From positions 2,019,221 through 2,083,220 of the forward strand of contig NZ_GL622359.1 of NCBI RefSeq assembly GCF_000185505.1: 64,000 bases of DNA. The letters are read 5' to 3'. The number at the start of each line of letters is the position of its first letter. Within the stretch, counting starts at the first letter, position 1. The DNA comes from Pseudoramibacter alactolyticus ATCC 23263. GTDB lineage: Bacteria; Bacillota; Clostridia; Eubacteriales; Eubacteriaceae. Below are positions 1 to 7,480 of the stretch, piece after piece. The notes under the pieces are model-generated. The model ran no database searches, was not told the DNA's origin, and saw only the letters and a program-made list of their open reading frames with translations. The translations under genes and the position numbers were made by a program.

Positions 1-28
1 CACCACTTCGCGCGGGAGCGGTGAGGGG

Positions 29-667
29 TTAATTTTCGTTAAGGATCTGCTGGTAATAGCGCATCACCTTTTGGGCGTATCGGTGATCGCCGTAGTTGTT
101 CCAGTTCAGGCGGGCTTTCATCCGCGCGCTGAAGGCTTCGGCGTTGCTTTGGGAATAGCCGCCGTCCCGGGTGAGGGCCCATCGGATATAGCCGTTGCCG
201 AAATTGTACCCCTGAATGGCTAACATCAGGCGGTTGGTCTGGCCCGGGCGGCTGCAGCCGGCGATCCTGAGACACTCGGCAAAATATTTCGTCCCCACTT
301 GAATCGAATAGTCCGGATCCTGGATGCTGTTGGGGGATTTTTGATAAATCACATTGTGGGGCGATTCGCTGGCCTGCATCGGGTCGCGGCCCAGTCCCTT
401 GGATTCCTGCATCATCATGGCCTGAATCACCGGGGTGAAGGCGGGGATTTGATATTCGGCGGTGTAGCGGTCGATGGTTTCCCGGTAGTCGCGCACCTGC
501 CTGGTCAGATGGCCGCGGTTGAACCAATCGTTGTTCAGAATATGGCTGAGCAGTCCGGTGCGGGCGGCGACGGCGCCGACGGTTACGAGGATGAGCGCGA
601 TGAGCATGAGGATCAGACAGCCGTTGCCCCGACGGCGATTTTTTTTTGTTCTTTTTTGGCGGTGCAA
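29..667 (-). CDS. Lysozyme-like cell-wall hydrolase, membrane anchored
   Basis: Probable peptidoglycan hydrolase of the lysozyme-like fold found at the N-terminus of CwlT-type enzymes. A basic N-terminus (RQKRTKKNRRR) is followed by one hydrophobic helix (LILMLIALILVTVGAV), so the enzyme is likely tethered outside the membrane. The catalytic-domain signature includes QAMMMQESKG, with the candidate acid in QES, and the MLAIQGYNFGNGYI segment typical of the family. An ATG at 748 lies directly behind the terminator of the upstream genes and has no ribosome site. A TTG at 667 has AAAGGAG eight bases upstream, so I place the start there (212 aa). Function is inferred from the family; peptide-linkage specificity is unknown. 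Confidence 0.75.
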   Translation of the reverse strand: MHRQKRTKKNRRRGNGCLILMLIALILVTVGAVAARTGLLSHILNNDWFNRGHLTRQVRDYRETIDRYTAEYQIPAFTPVIQAMMMQESKGLGRDPMQASESPHNVIYQKSPNSIQDPDYSIQVGTKYFAECLRIAGCSRPGQTNRLMLAIQGYNFGNGYIRWALTRDGGYSQSNAEAFSARMKARLNWNNYGDHRYAQKVMRYYQQILNEN

Positions 668-675
668 AAACGACG

Positions 676-682
676 CTCCTTT
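676..682 (-). promoter_or_regulatory. Ribosome binding site deciding a TTG start
   Basis: On the minus strand AAAGGAG sits eight bases before TTG 667. The longer ATG start at 748 lacks any comparable site and abuts a terminator, so this site decides the start of the lysozyme-like gene. Confidence 0.6.
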
Positions 683-757
683 ATCAGATTTTTGATTCAC
701 AGCGTGGATGGTGAAGTCTTTATTGTAAAGCAGAAAACTTAAAGGCATGCCAAGACC

Positions 758-786
758 GAAAAAAAACAGAGCGTCGGCTCTGTTTA
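758..786 (-). terminator. Rho-independent terminator
   Basis: Minus strand: AACAGAGC-cgac-GCTCTGTT stem followed by a T-run. It closes the GNAT/small-protein pair and overlaps the stop codon of the 54-aa gene. Confidence 0.8.
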
Positions 787-948
787 AAGCATCTCGTACT
801 TGAAGTGCATCAGCACGTCGTCGAGAAGACGTTCCAGGGTTTCGCTGTCGTGGATGGCGGCGTCGGGGAGCTTTTGGTTAATGGCCTTGATGATGGCGTC
901 CAGGGTGTTGTAGTAAGTGTCGCTGTGGGCGTGATCGCGGTCAGGCAT
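784..948 (-). CDS. Small acidic hypothetical protein (54 aa)
   Basis: A 54-residue protein starting MPDRDHAHSD and ending MHFKYEML. It is probably helical (TLERLLDDVLMHFKYEML). The reading frame is open further upstream, but that part runs through the acetyltransferase gene in another frame and is not protein-like, so the start is ATG 948. The ATG overlaps the end of the preceding acetyltransferase gene by eight bases, a typical sign of translational coupling, so it is probably co-expressed with it. I do not recognise the family. Confidence 0.55.
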   Translation of the reverse strand: MPDRDHAHSDTYYNTLDAIIKAINQKLPDAAIHDSETLERLLDDVLMHFKYEML

Positions 949-1240
949 GGGTGCCTCCCTCGGATTCGCCGGCGAGCGCCTCGGGATGGCGTTCCAGCCA
1001 GGTTTGGGCATAGGAGCAGGTAGCGGCGACGCGGTTGCCGTTTTTGTGGATGGTATCGATGGCGGCCCGCACCAGCTCGCCGGCGATACCCTGGCCGCGC
1101 AGGCTGTCGTCGGTGAGGGTGTGCACGATGGTCTGCACGCCGGCATCAGTAATCGGGAAATCAATTTCGGCTAAAAGTGCGCCGGTGTCGGCATCGCGGT
1201 AGTCGATGCGGTCGGCAGTGAAATGTTTTTGAATGGTCAT
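941..1240 (-). CDS. GNAT-family N-acetyltransferase, YjdJ type
   Basis: A 99-aa short GNAT protein of the YjdJ/Acetyltransf_CG family. The acetyl-CoA binding loop is visible as LTDDSLRGQGIAGELV, where RGQGIA is the pyrophosphate-binding R/Q-x-x-G-x-A motif. It is followed by the helix and the segment VAATCSYAQTWLERHPE; a C-Y-x-x-x-W-L-x-x-H-P ending is characteristic of this subgroup. The acceptor substrate is unknown for nearly all members. First gene of a two-gene unit ending at the terminator near 770. Confidence 0.85.
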   Translation of the reverse strand: MTIQKHFTADRIDYRDADTGALLAEIDFPITDAGVQTIVHTLTDDSLRGQGIAGELVRAAIDTIHKNGNRVAATCSYAQTWLERHPEALAGESEGGTHA

Positions 1241-1282
1241 AAAAAATCCTCGTGGATGATGAATCCATTGAATGCGCGCGGC

Positions 1283-1735
1283 TCAGCGCGTTAAGGGACA
1301 GAAAGGGGCACCGACAAATTCGGCGAGGGTCCGGGGGTCGAGCCCGACCTGGGCACCGATGCGGCCGCCGGAGACATAAATGCGCGTTTGCGCTTCGGCC
1401 GCTTTGTCAATGAAGGTGGGATAGGCCTTTTTCATCCCGATGGGCGAGCAGCCGCCGTGGACATAGCCCGTGTTGGGCAAAAGCTCTTTTTGAGGAATCA
1501 TGGCGACGGATTTTTCGCCTGCGGCGCGGGCCGCTTTTTTCAGGTCGAGCTCGGCGGCGACGGGAATCACAAAGACCTTGAAGCCGCCGGAGTGGCCGCG
1601 GCACACCAGGGTTTTAAAGACTTCGTTCGGATCTTCGCCGATTTTGTTCGCGACGGAAATCCCGTCAAGGGCACCGTCGTCCGCCTCGTAAAACTGGGAT
1701 TCGTAATCCAGATGGGCCTGGTCCAGGATGCGCAT
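1283..1735 (-). CDS. ybaK: Cys-tRNA(Pro)/aminoacyl-tRNA deacylase, YbaK/EbsC family
   Basis: Trans-editing hydrolase that clears mischarged Cys-tRNA(Pro) in the cytoplasm. Family features: FKTLVCRGHSGGFKVFVIP, the active-site lysine region ELDLKKAARAAGEKSVAM, and GYVHGGCSPIGMKK, the conserved GG.SP.G loop. The ATG at 1735 has no ribosome site. Homologues usually carry a short basic lead ending K-T-N-x-M-R-x-L-D, and those residues (HKTNV) are encoded just upstream in frame, but a stop blocks that frame before any start. An ATG at 1785 with GAGG upstream begins the same lead in another frame, across A8 and A7 runs. The true start is therefore probably 1785 with a frameshift (see findings). Confidence 0.85.
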   Translation of the reverse strand: MRILDQAHLDYESQFYEADDGALDGISVANKIGEDPNEVFKTLVCRGHSGGFKVFVIPVAAELDLKKAARAAGEKSVAMIPQKELLPNTGYVHGGCSPIGMKKAYPTFIDKAAEAQTRIYVSGGRIGAQVGLDPRTLAEFVGAPFCPLTR

Positions 1736-2053
1736 GACGTTGGTTTTGTGGGCGTCGTTTTTTTGTTTTTATTTTTTTTCAACATGATTGCCTCGCAGAA
1801 GGGGCGGCCGATGGCCGCCGATGAATTTTGAGGGCATTATAACACAAAGACGCTCAAAATTCAGAAGGATTCATGCGTGCTGCGCGAATTTTAAATTTTT
1901 TGCTGCGGGGCAGGGGCGCGGGCTTTTGACGAATCGGCAATCCCATCGAAAATTTGCTTGTGATGCCCGCCGCCTTTTGATATGATAATAAATAAATTAA
2001 AACTTCTTTAAATAAAAAGCAAGAAGAAATCAAGAAATGAAAGGCGATGGTCG
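1736..2053. other. Divergent intergenic region, ybaK / HD-GYP gene
   Basis: Holds the ybaK promoter and poly-A leader on the minus strand. Around 1975-2030 there is an AT-rich stretch preceding the HD-domain gene, including TATGATAAT. No RNA gene or repeat was seen. Confidence 0.5.
1836..1841 (-). promoter_or_regulatory. Extended -10 element for ybaK
   Basis: Minus strand reads TGTTATAAT, an extended -10. It lies about 50 bp from ATG 1785 and 100 bp from ATG 1735, which favours the upstream start of ybaK. Confidence 0.5.
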
Positions 2054-2656
2054 ATGAAGGACGCGGCAAAAACTTTAATCAATATCATGAATCGACTGCC
2101 GAAGACCAGCATTTGGCACAATATGGAAACCGGGCAATATATGCGGGTGATTCTGCGCATGCTCGACATGAAACATTTGGAGAAAAGCTTGATGTGGGAG
2201 GGGCTGTCCCCCTTTGATTTTCACGATATCGGCAAAGTGCTCCTGCCGGTGGAGCTCAACGATTACCGGGCGCTTTATTCCGACGAGCAGCGCCTTCGGG
2301 CGATGGCCCATGTGGATTACGGGCAGCATGTGTTTTCTCGGATGCGCGAGCAGGCGCCTGAGGCGGCGGATTTTTGCTTTGCCGCGGAGCAGATCGCGCT
2401 TTATCATCACGAATGCTTTGACGGTTCCGGCTATCCGGACGGGCTGGCGGGAAAGGAGATTCCTTTTTTGGCCCGGGTCTGCGCGGTGGCCAATTCCTTT
2501 ACCGGTCTGCGCAGCGGCCACGGGGTGTTCACCCGGAATTCCGTGGTCAAGAGTCTGGACGCGATCGCAAAACGCTCGGGCACTTTTTTTGATCCTGACA
2601 TCGTCGACGTTTTTGTTAAACACACCCGGCTTGAACTCATCGATGAATTAAGATAA
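2054..2656 (+). CDS. HD-GYP-like phosphohydrolase, degenerate metal site
   Basis: 200 aa. Resembles the HD-GYP class of cyclic-di-GMP phosphodiesterases: HNMETGQYMRVI early, FHDIGKVLLP with the H-D pair, then HHECFDGSGYPDGLAGKEIP with the GYP motif and the following helices. The usual A-V-A-D-x-F-D-A-L metal-ligand segment reads AVANSFTGL, so both aspartates are gone. There is no attached sensor or REC domain. It may be an altered hydrolase or a ligand-binding relic rather than an active phosphodiesterase. Stand-alone gene with its own terminator. Confidence 0.75.
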   Translation: MKDAAKTLINIMNRLPKTSIWHNMETGQYMRVILRMLDMKHLEKSLMWEGLSPFDFHDIGKVLLPVELNDYRALYSDEQRLRAMAHVDYGQHVFSRMREQAPEAADFCFAAEQIALYHHECFDGSGYPDGLAGKEIPFLARVCAVANSFTGLRSGHGVFTRNSVVKSLDAIAKRSGTFFDPDIVDVFVKHTRLELIDELR

Positions 2657-2671
2657 GGCATTGGCTTCATT

Positions 2672-2698
2672 AAAAGCAGAGCGCGGCTCTGCTTTTTT
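2672..2698 (+). terminator. Rho-independent terminator
   Basis: AAGCAGAGC-gcg-GCTCTGCTT followed by T-run, directly after the HD-GYP gene. Confidence 0.85.
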
Positions 2699-2722
2699 AA
2701 TGCGGGGATTCTGTGTATTCTG

Positions 2723-2731
2723 TGCTATAAT
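2723..2731 (+). promoter_or_regulatory. Extended -10 promoter for tmk operon
   Basis: TGCTATAAT, 30 bp before the tmk start; no good -35 is visible, as expected for extended -10 promoters. Confidence 0.5.
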
Positions 2732-2761
2732 GAAGCCATTCAATCAACGGAGGCAGGTTTA

Positions 2762-3457
2762 ATGGCAAAACAACAAGCGGGTAAACTCATCGTGATCGAA
2801 GGGGTCGACGGCTCCGGCAAGCAGACGCAGTCCCAGCGGCTTTACGGCCGGCTGGCGGCGCAGGGAAAGCGGGTGCTGCGGGTGGCTTATCCCCGCTATG
2901 ACGAGGATTCTTCCGCGATGGTGCGCCACTATCTGGCCGGCGATTTCGGAGAGGATCCCGATGCCGTCAGTCCCTACGTCGCGGCGACGTTTTTCGCGGC
3001 CGACCGCTATGCCTCCTATCGGCAGGAGATCGGGCCGTTTTTGGCCGGTGGCGGCCTGGTGATCGCCGACCGCTACACCACGGCCAATATGCTGCATCAG
3101 GCCGGCAAGATCGCGGATGCGGCGGCGCGGCAGGCCTTTCTCGACTGGCTGGAGGATTATGAATTTCGCCTGCTGGGGCTGCCCCGGCCGGACGCGGTGA
3201 TTTATCTGGACATGCCCCCGGAGGCCAGCGGAACGCTCATGGCCGGCCGCGCCAATAAAATGACGGGGAAGGCGGCTAAGGACATTCACGAAAGCCACCC
3301 GGCCTATCTTGAACGGGCCTATCGCGCCGGGCGGGCATTGGTTGCCCGTTACGGCTGGACGCGCATTGACTGCCTGAAGGACGGTGTTTTGCAAAGCGTG
3401 GATGCCATCGGTGGCGCCGTCGAGGCGGCGCTGCGGGATCAGGGGATATTGGCGTGA
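2762..3457 (+). CDS. tmk: Thymidylate kinase
   Basis: dTMP kinase (231 aa), converting dTMP to dTDP in the cytoplasm. The P-loop is GVDGSGKQTQ (residues about 14-23), followed by the DR(Y/T) motif ADRYTTANMLHQ and the LID region GRANKMTGK. RVAYPRYDEDS matches the dTMP-binding F/YPR segment. The reading frame overlaps the next gene by four bases. In Bacillus the equivalent block is yaaO-tmk-yaaQ-yaaR-holB-yaaT; the same neighbours are present here without yaaQ and yaaR. Confidence 0.95.
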   Translation: MAKQQAGKLIVIEGVDGSGKQTQSQRLYGRLAAQGKRVLRVAYPRYDEDSSAMVRHYLAGDFGEDPDAVSPYVAATFFAADRYASYRQEIGPFLAGGGLVIADRYTTANMLHQAGKIADAAARQAFLDWLEDYEFRLLGLPRPDAVIYLDMPPEASGTLMAGRANKMTGKAAKDIHESHPAYLERAYRAGRALVARYGWTRIDCLKDGVLQSVDAIGGAVEAALRDQGILA

Positions 3458-4842
3458 AGACGCCGCTGAACGGCGCCCTGCGCAGCTTTGCGGATCAGGA
3501 CCGGGTGCGCCTGCACATGCCGGGGCATAAGGGCCGGGGCTTTGCCGGGGCGCGTCTCGACGTGACGGAGCTTTCGGGAACGGATAATCTGCATCACCCG
3601 ACGGGGGCCATCGCCGAAAGTCAGCGGGAGCTGGCCCGGGTTTACGGCTCCAAGGCGGCGCATATTTTGGTGGGCGGCACCACAAGCGGACTCGTTGCGG
3701 CGATATTGGCCGGCGCCGGCGAAGGGGACGCGGTGATTGTTCCGAGCAATTCTCACCGATCGGTTTTGACCGCGCTGACTCTGGGGCGGATCCGCGGCGT
3801 GTTTATTGACCCGGTGCCGGACGCGACCCTGGGCTTTCCCAGGGCGGTGACATCGGAACAGGTGGCACAGGCGCTTTCGGCCCATCCGGATTGCCGGGGC
3901 ATGGTGCTGACCACGCCGACGTATTACGGGACAGTGTCGGACACCCGGGCGATTGCCGAGCGGCTGCATCGGGCTGGGAAGTGGCTGATCGTCGACGAGG
4001 CCCACGGAGCGCATTTGGCGTTTGACAAGGAATACCCGACGGACGCGGTGGCGGCCGGAGCCGATGTGGTGGTGCAGAGCACCCACAAAATGCTGGGGGC
4101 CCTGACCCAGGGGTCGCTGCTGCATCGCTGCAGTGACCGCATCGATGGCGCACGGCTTTCGGTGTGGCTTGCGATGCTGCAGTCGTCGAGTCCGAATTAC
4201 GGTTTGATGCGCTCGGTGGAACGCGCCGTCGCTGAGGCGGCCGATCGCGGCGCTGCCGTGTTCGGCGCCATTGCCCGGGCCCACCGGGCAGCGGCCCGGG
4301 CCTCGCGGGCGACCGATAATTTGTTTTTATATGCGCCGGCCGGAAGCTACGATGCGAGCAAGTGGCTCTACGGGGTTCGGGACGGCAGCGGCATGGCCGT
4401 CGGCCGCCGCCTGCGCGAACAGGGGATTTACTGTGAGCTGGAGACCCCCCGTTGGCTGTTGGCCTTGACCGGGATCGGCACCACCGCCGAGGATCTCGGG
4501 CAACTCATCCGGGCGGTGGCAGAAAGCAACCGCCGCGTCGGCCAGCCGGCGGAAAAAAGTGATGCAAAACCGGTACTGCCGGCGGGGCGCTTTAATCAGG
4601 CCTGGCCGCTGTGGCGGGCCTTTGGCGCGGCCAAGCGCCGTGTGCCGTTGGCCCGGGCCGGGGGGATGATCAGCGGGGAAATGCTCGTTCCCTATCCGCC
4701 GGGCGTGCCCGTCGTGCTGCCGGGAGACCGCCTGACAGCGCCGCTCATCGCCTATGTGCAGGCGCAATTGGCGGCAGGCATCACCGTGATGGGCGTCGAT
4801 GCCCGGGACGGCGTGACGGTTGTCGACGCCGAAGCGCAATAA
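3454..4842 (+). CDS. PLP-dependent Orn/Lys/Arg decarboxylase family (YaaO-like)
   Basis: 462 aa, the short YaaO/SpeA-like form lacking the N-terminal wing domain of the inducible decarboxylases. Fold-type I signatures are visible: LHMPGHKGRGF at the N-terminus, ELSGTDNLHHP, VDEAHGAHLAF with the PLP-ring aspartate, and STHKMLGALTQGS with the Schiff-base lysine. Probably produces a polyamine such as agmatine or cadaverine; which amino acid is used cannot be read from the sequence. The GTG at 3454 overlaps the tmk stop. Confidence 0.85.
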   Translation: MKTPLNGALRSFADQDRVRLHMPGHKGRGFAGARLDVTELSGTDNLHHPTGAIAESQRELARVYGSKAAHILVGGTTSGLVAAILAGAGEGDAVIVPSNSHRSVLTALTLGRIRGVFIDPVPDATLGFPRAVTSEQVAQALSAHPDCRGMVLTTPTYYGTVSDTRAIAERLHRAGKWLIVDEAHGAHLAFDKEYPTDAVAAGADVVVQSTHKMLGALTQGSLLHRCSDRIDGARLSVWLAMLQSSSPNYGLMRSVERAVAEAADRGAAVFGAIARAHRAAARASRATDNLFLYAPAGSYDASKWLYGVRDGSGMAVGRRLREQGIYCELETPRWLLALTGIGTTAEDLGQLIRAVAESNRRVGQPAEKSDAKPVLPAGRFNQAWPLWRAFGAAKRRVPLARAGGMISGEMLVPYPPGVPVVLPGDRLTAPLIAYVQAQLAAGITVMGVDARDGVTVVDAEAQ

Positions 4843-4900
4843 CGCACGAGGGAAGCATAAAATCAGCATTAAACGGGAATGAATCGGAAAGGAGCCGCGC

Positions 4901-5893
4901 ATGGACGTCATGTTTGAAGGGATCATCGGTCAGGAACGCATTAAAAATTTGCTGACGCGGGCCGTTCAGCAGGATCAAATCAGTCACGCGTATTTGCTGA
5001 CGGGGCCGCAGGGCATCGGCAAGACCACGCTGGCCCGGGCTTTTGCCAAGGCGATTTTGTGCACGGCGCCGCCGGCGCAGCGGCCCTGCGGCGAATGCGC
5101 TTCCTGCCGGCACGTGACCGCGGAAACCCATCCGGATTTTTTGAAGGTGGCTCCGCAGGAAGGGGCGAAAAATATCAAGATCGCCCAGGTCCGGCAATTA
5201 TTGACGGCCATTGCCGCCCGCACCTTTGACGGGGGCAATCGCGTCTGCCTGATCGCCCAAGGCGAAACGATGACGCCCGAGGCGCAAAATGCCCTGCTCA
5301 AATCGCTGGAAGAGCCGGAACCGGGCAACGTGTTTATCATTCTGGCGGAAAACGGCGAAAAGATTTTACCCACCATTCGTTCACGGTGCCAGCGATTGGC
5401 ACTCGATCCGCTAAGCGACGGGCAGATGCGCGCCGTGCTTGAAGCCGCCGGCTGTGAAGCGGCGCAGATGGACGCGCTGGTGCAGGGTGCCCAGGGATGC
5501 CCCGGGCGGGCATTGGCCCGGTGGCAGGGCGAAGCGGCCGAAGTTTTAAACCATGCGGCGTTTGAGGTGATTTGTGATATACTGAAAGGGCAGCTACAGA
5601 CGCTGTTTCCCTTTGCGGAAAAAATCGGCAAGGATGTCGGCGCTCAGGCGGTAATCGCCGCGTTGATCCGCGGGCTGAGCGAAGCGCAGGCGGCGGTCTT
5701 GACGGGCCGCGGGACATCGGCGCTTTCGGCAGACGCCGGACAATTGATGGCCTTGGCGGGCCCGACGCAAATCGACGGGATTCGGGAGATTTTGTTTGAA
5801 CTCGGCCGTCGGCTGACGACCAACGCCAACCCGCGCATCCAGTGGGAAGCCGCGTTATTAAAAATATTAGAATTACAGGAGAATCAATCATGA
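4901..5893 (+). CDS. holB: DNA polymerase III delta-prime subunit
   Basis: 330 aa clamp-loader subunit. Visible are the Walker A GPQGIGKTTLA, the zinc-binding cysteines CGECASC with an upstream Cys, the Walker B/SRC region and SLEEPEPGNVF, and the arginine-finger-like RSRCQRL. It loads the sliding clamp at replication forks together with DnaX and HolA. Start chosen at ATG 4901 behind GGAAAGGAG. Followed directly by ricT, as in Bacillus. Confidence 0.95.
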   Translation: MDVMFEGIIGQERIKNLLTRAVQQDQISHAYLLTGPQGIGKTTLARAFAKAILCTAPPAQRPCGECASCRHVTAETHPDFLKVAPQEGAKNIKIAQVRQLLTAIAARTFDGGNRVCLIAQGETMTPEAQNALLKSLEEPEPGNVFIILAENGEKILPTIRSRCQRLALDPLSDGQMRAVLEAAGCEAAQMDALVQGAQGCPGRALARWQGEAAEVLNHAAFEVICDILKGQLQTLFPFAEKIGKDVGAQAVIAALIRGLSEAQAAVLTGRGTSALSADAGQLMALAGPTQIDGIREILFELGRRLTTNANPRIQWEAALLKILELQENQS

Positions 5894-7014
5894 AGATAAA
5901 AATCGTCGGCGTGCGATTCAAGCCGGGCGGGAAGGTGTATTATTTTGACACTACTGGCCTCGAGATCCATCGCGGCGATCCGCTGGTCGTTCAAACCGCC
6001 CAGGGGATCGAATACGGAGAGGCGGCGCTGGCGCCAAAAACCATCGACGAGGCCAGTCTGCAGACGCCGGCTAAGCCGGTGCTGCGGGTGGCGACGGAGG
6101 AGGATCGGCAGGATTATCAGGTCCTGAAAGAAAAAGAAAAGGAAGCCCGCAGAGTGTTTGACGAGCGGGCCAGGGCCAATGAGCTGGATATGAAGCTCAT
6201 CAACGTATCCTTCACCTTTGACCGCAAGAAGGCCATCTTTTATTTCACGGCGGACGGACGGCTCGATTTCAGAAAGTTGGTTCGGGAATTGGCTTCGATC
6301 TTTCATCTGCGCATTGAACTGCGGCAGATCGGCGTTCGGGATGAGGTCAAGATGTTCCACACTCTGGGCATCTGCGGCCGGGAAACCTGCTGCTCGAAGT
6401 GGCTGGACAATTTCCGTCCGGTATCCATTAAAATGGCGAAGGAGCAGGGGTTGTCGCTCAATTCGTCTAAGATTTCCGGCGTGTGCGGCCGCTTGCTCTG
6501 CTGCCTGACCTATGAGGACGAATTTTATCACGATGTGACCAAGCGCATGCCAAAGATCGGCAACTGGGTCACCACGCCGGAGGGCGAAGGCCAGGTGTAC
6601 CGCCTGAACGTGCTGGAAGAAAAAGTGCTCGTAAAAATGCAGACGGACAGCGACGAACTGGAAATCAAAACCTTCGGCATGGATGAAGTGGTGAAATCCG
6701 GGAACAAGCACGTCCAGGCGAATAACCGACGGCAGCAGCAAAAACGCCAGGAGGACCATGACGACAATGGCGACGGCGATGTCAAAAATGCCCATCGCGG
6801 GAAGGGGAAAAATCATCGGGATTATCGAGACGACGATCGCTATGAAGGCAAAGACGAACACCGCAGGCTCCGGCATCGGCATCATCCATCCGGTCGAAAA
6901 GAGGCGCGCTATGAGAATGGCAGTCCGCATCAGCGACAGACAGTTAGAGGCGCGAAACGTTCGCCGAAGCTAACGGAAAAAAACGCTGAAACCGGCAAAA
7001 AACCAAGGGATTAA
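5890..7014 (+). CDS. ricT: PSP1-domain protein RicT/YaaT
   Basis: 374 aa, starting at ATG 5890 after CAGGAGAATC; an in-frame ATG 48 bases earlier lies inside holB and is unlikely. YaaT/RicT belongs to the RicAFT complex that carries iron-sulfur clusters and stimulates RNase Y-dependent RNA processing and Spo0A phosphorylation in Bacillus. The signature cysteines are present as CGRETCCSKW and CGRLLCCLTYEDEFY. The usual length is about 275 aa. Here about 100 extra C-terminal residues form a low-complexity, highly charged tail (repeated R, H, D, K), which may be an RNA- or protein-binding extension. Confidence 0.92.
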   Translation: MKIKIVGVRFKPGGKVYYFDTTGLEIHRGDPLVVQTAQGIEYGEAALAPKTIDEASLQTPAKPVLRVATEEDRQDYQVLKEKEKEARRVFDERARANELDMKLINVSFTFDRKKAIFYFTADGRLDFRKLVRELASIFHLRIELRQIGVRDEVKMFHTLGICGRETCCSKWLDNFRPVSIKMAKEQGLSLNSSKISGVCGRLLCCLTYEDEFYHDVTKRMPKIGNWVTTPEGEGQVYRLNVLEEKVLVKMQTDSDELEIKTFGMDEVVKSGNKHVQANNRRQQQKRQEDHDDNGDGDVKNAHRGKGKNHRDYRDDDRYEGKDEHRRLRHRHHPSGRKEARYENGSPHQRQTVRGAKRSPKLTEKNAETGKKPRD

Positions 7015-7047
7015 ACGAAATCATTTGAAAAAAGTGCTCGTTTCATC

Positions 7048-7075
7048 TTGATTTAATTCGGCCTTTGGGTATAAT
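7048..7075 (+). promoter_or_regulatory. Sigma-A promoter of the ferredoxin gene
   Basis: TTGATT (7048-7053), 16-bp spacer, TATAAT (7070-7075), 35 bp before the ferredoxin start. Confidence 0.75.
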
Positions 7076-7110
7076 GATTAATATATTAAAGAGCTGAAAG
7101 GAGTATGATT

Positions 7111-7281
7111 ATGGCCTATACAATTTCTGACGAATGTATCTCTTGCGGTGCTTGTGCGGATCAGTGCCCGACCGAAGCAATTTCTGAAGGTTCTCCGTAC
7201 GTGATCGACGCGGATGCCTGCATCGACTGCGGTTCCTGCGCAGATCAGTGCCCGATGGGCGCGATTGCACCGGCCGAATAA
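7111..7281 (+). CDS. 2[4Fe-4S] clostridial ferredoxin
   Basis: 56 aa electron carrier. It has two cluster motifs, CISCGACADQCPTEAI and CIDCGSCADQCPMGAI, in the classic C-x2-C-x2-C-x3-C-P arrangement, and is acidic overall. Start ATG 7111 behind GAAAGGAG. Strong promoter and terminator make it a monocistronic, probably highly expressed gene. Likely partners are the low-potential enzymes of an anaerobe (pyruvate:ferredoxin oxidoreductase, hydrogenase, CO dehydrogenase, dehydratase activase). Confidence 0.96.
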   Translation: MAYTISDECISCGACADQCPTEAISEGSPYVIDADACIDCGSCADQCPMGAIAPAE

Positions 7282-7305
7282 GTTCGGACCTACAAATTTG
7301 ATGAT

Positions 7306-7352
7306 AAAAACCACCGAATGCCGCTTTGCACGAGCGGCACCGGTGGTTTTTT
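7306..7352 (+). terminator. Rho-independent terminator of the ferredoxin gene
   Basis: Outer stem CCACCG/CGGTGG and inner GCCGCT/AGCGGC followed by six T. Confidence 0.85.
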
Positions 7353-7406
7353 ATTGCTTTTTAATGCCCTGCGCTTTGAAACGGCGGCAGGCGAAAAAGA
7401 AGCCAA

Positions 7407-7440
7407 CAAAAAACCACCGGTCGTGCCAGCAACCGGTGGA
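7407..7440 (-). terminator. Rho-independent terminator of the shell-protein gene
   Basis: Minus strand CCACCGGTT...ACCGGTGG then T-run. Its arms resemble those of the ferredoxin terminator facing it. Confidence 0.75.
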
Positions 7441-7480
7441 AGGTGAGAAAGTATCGACAATTGGCAAGCGCCAATGGAGA

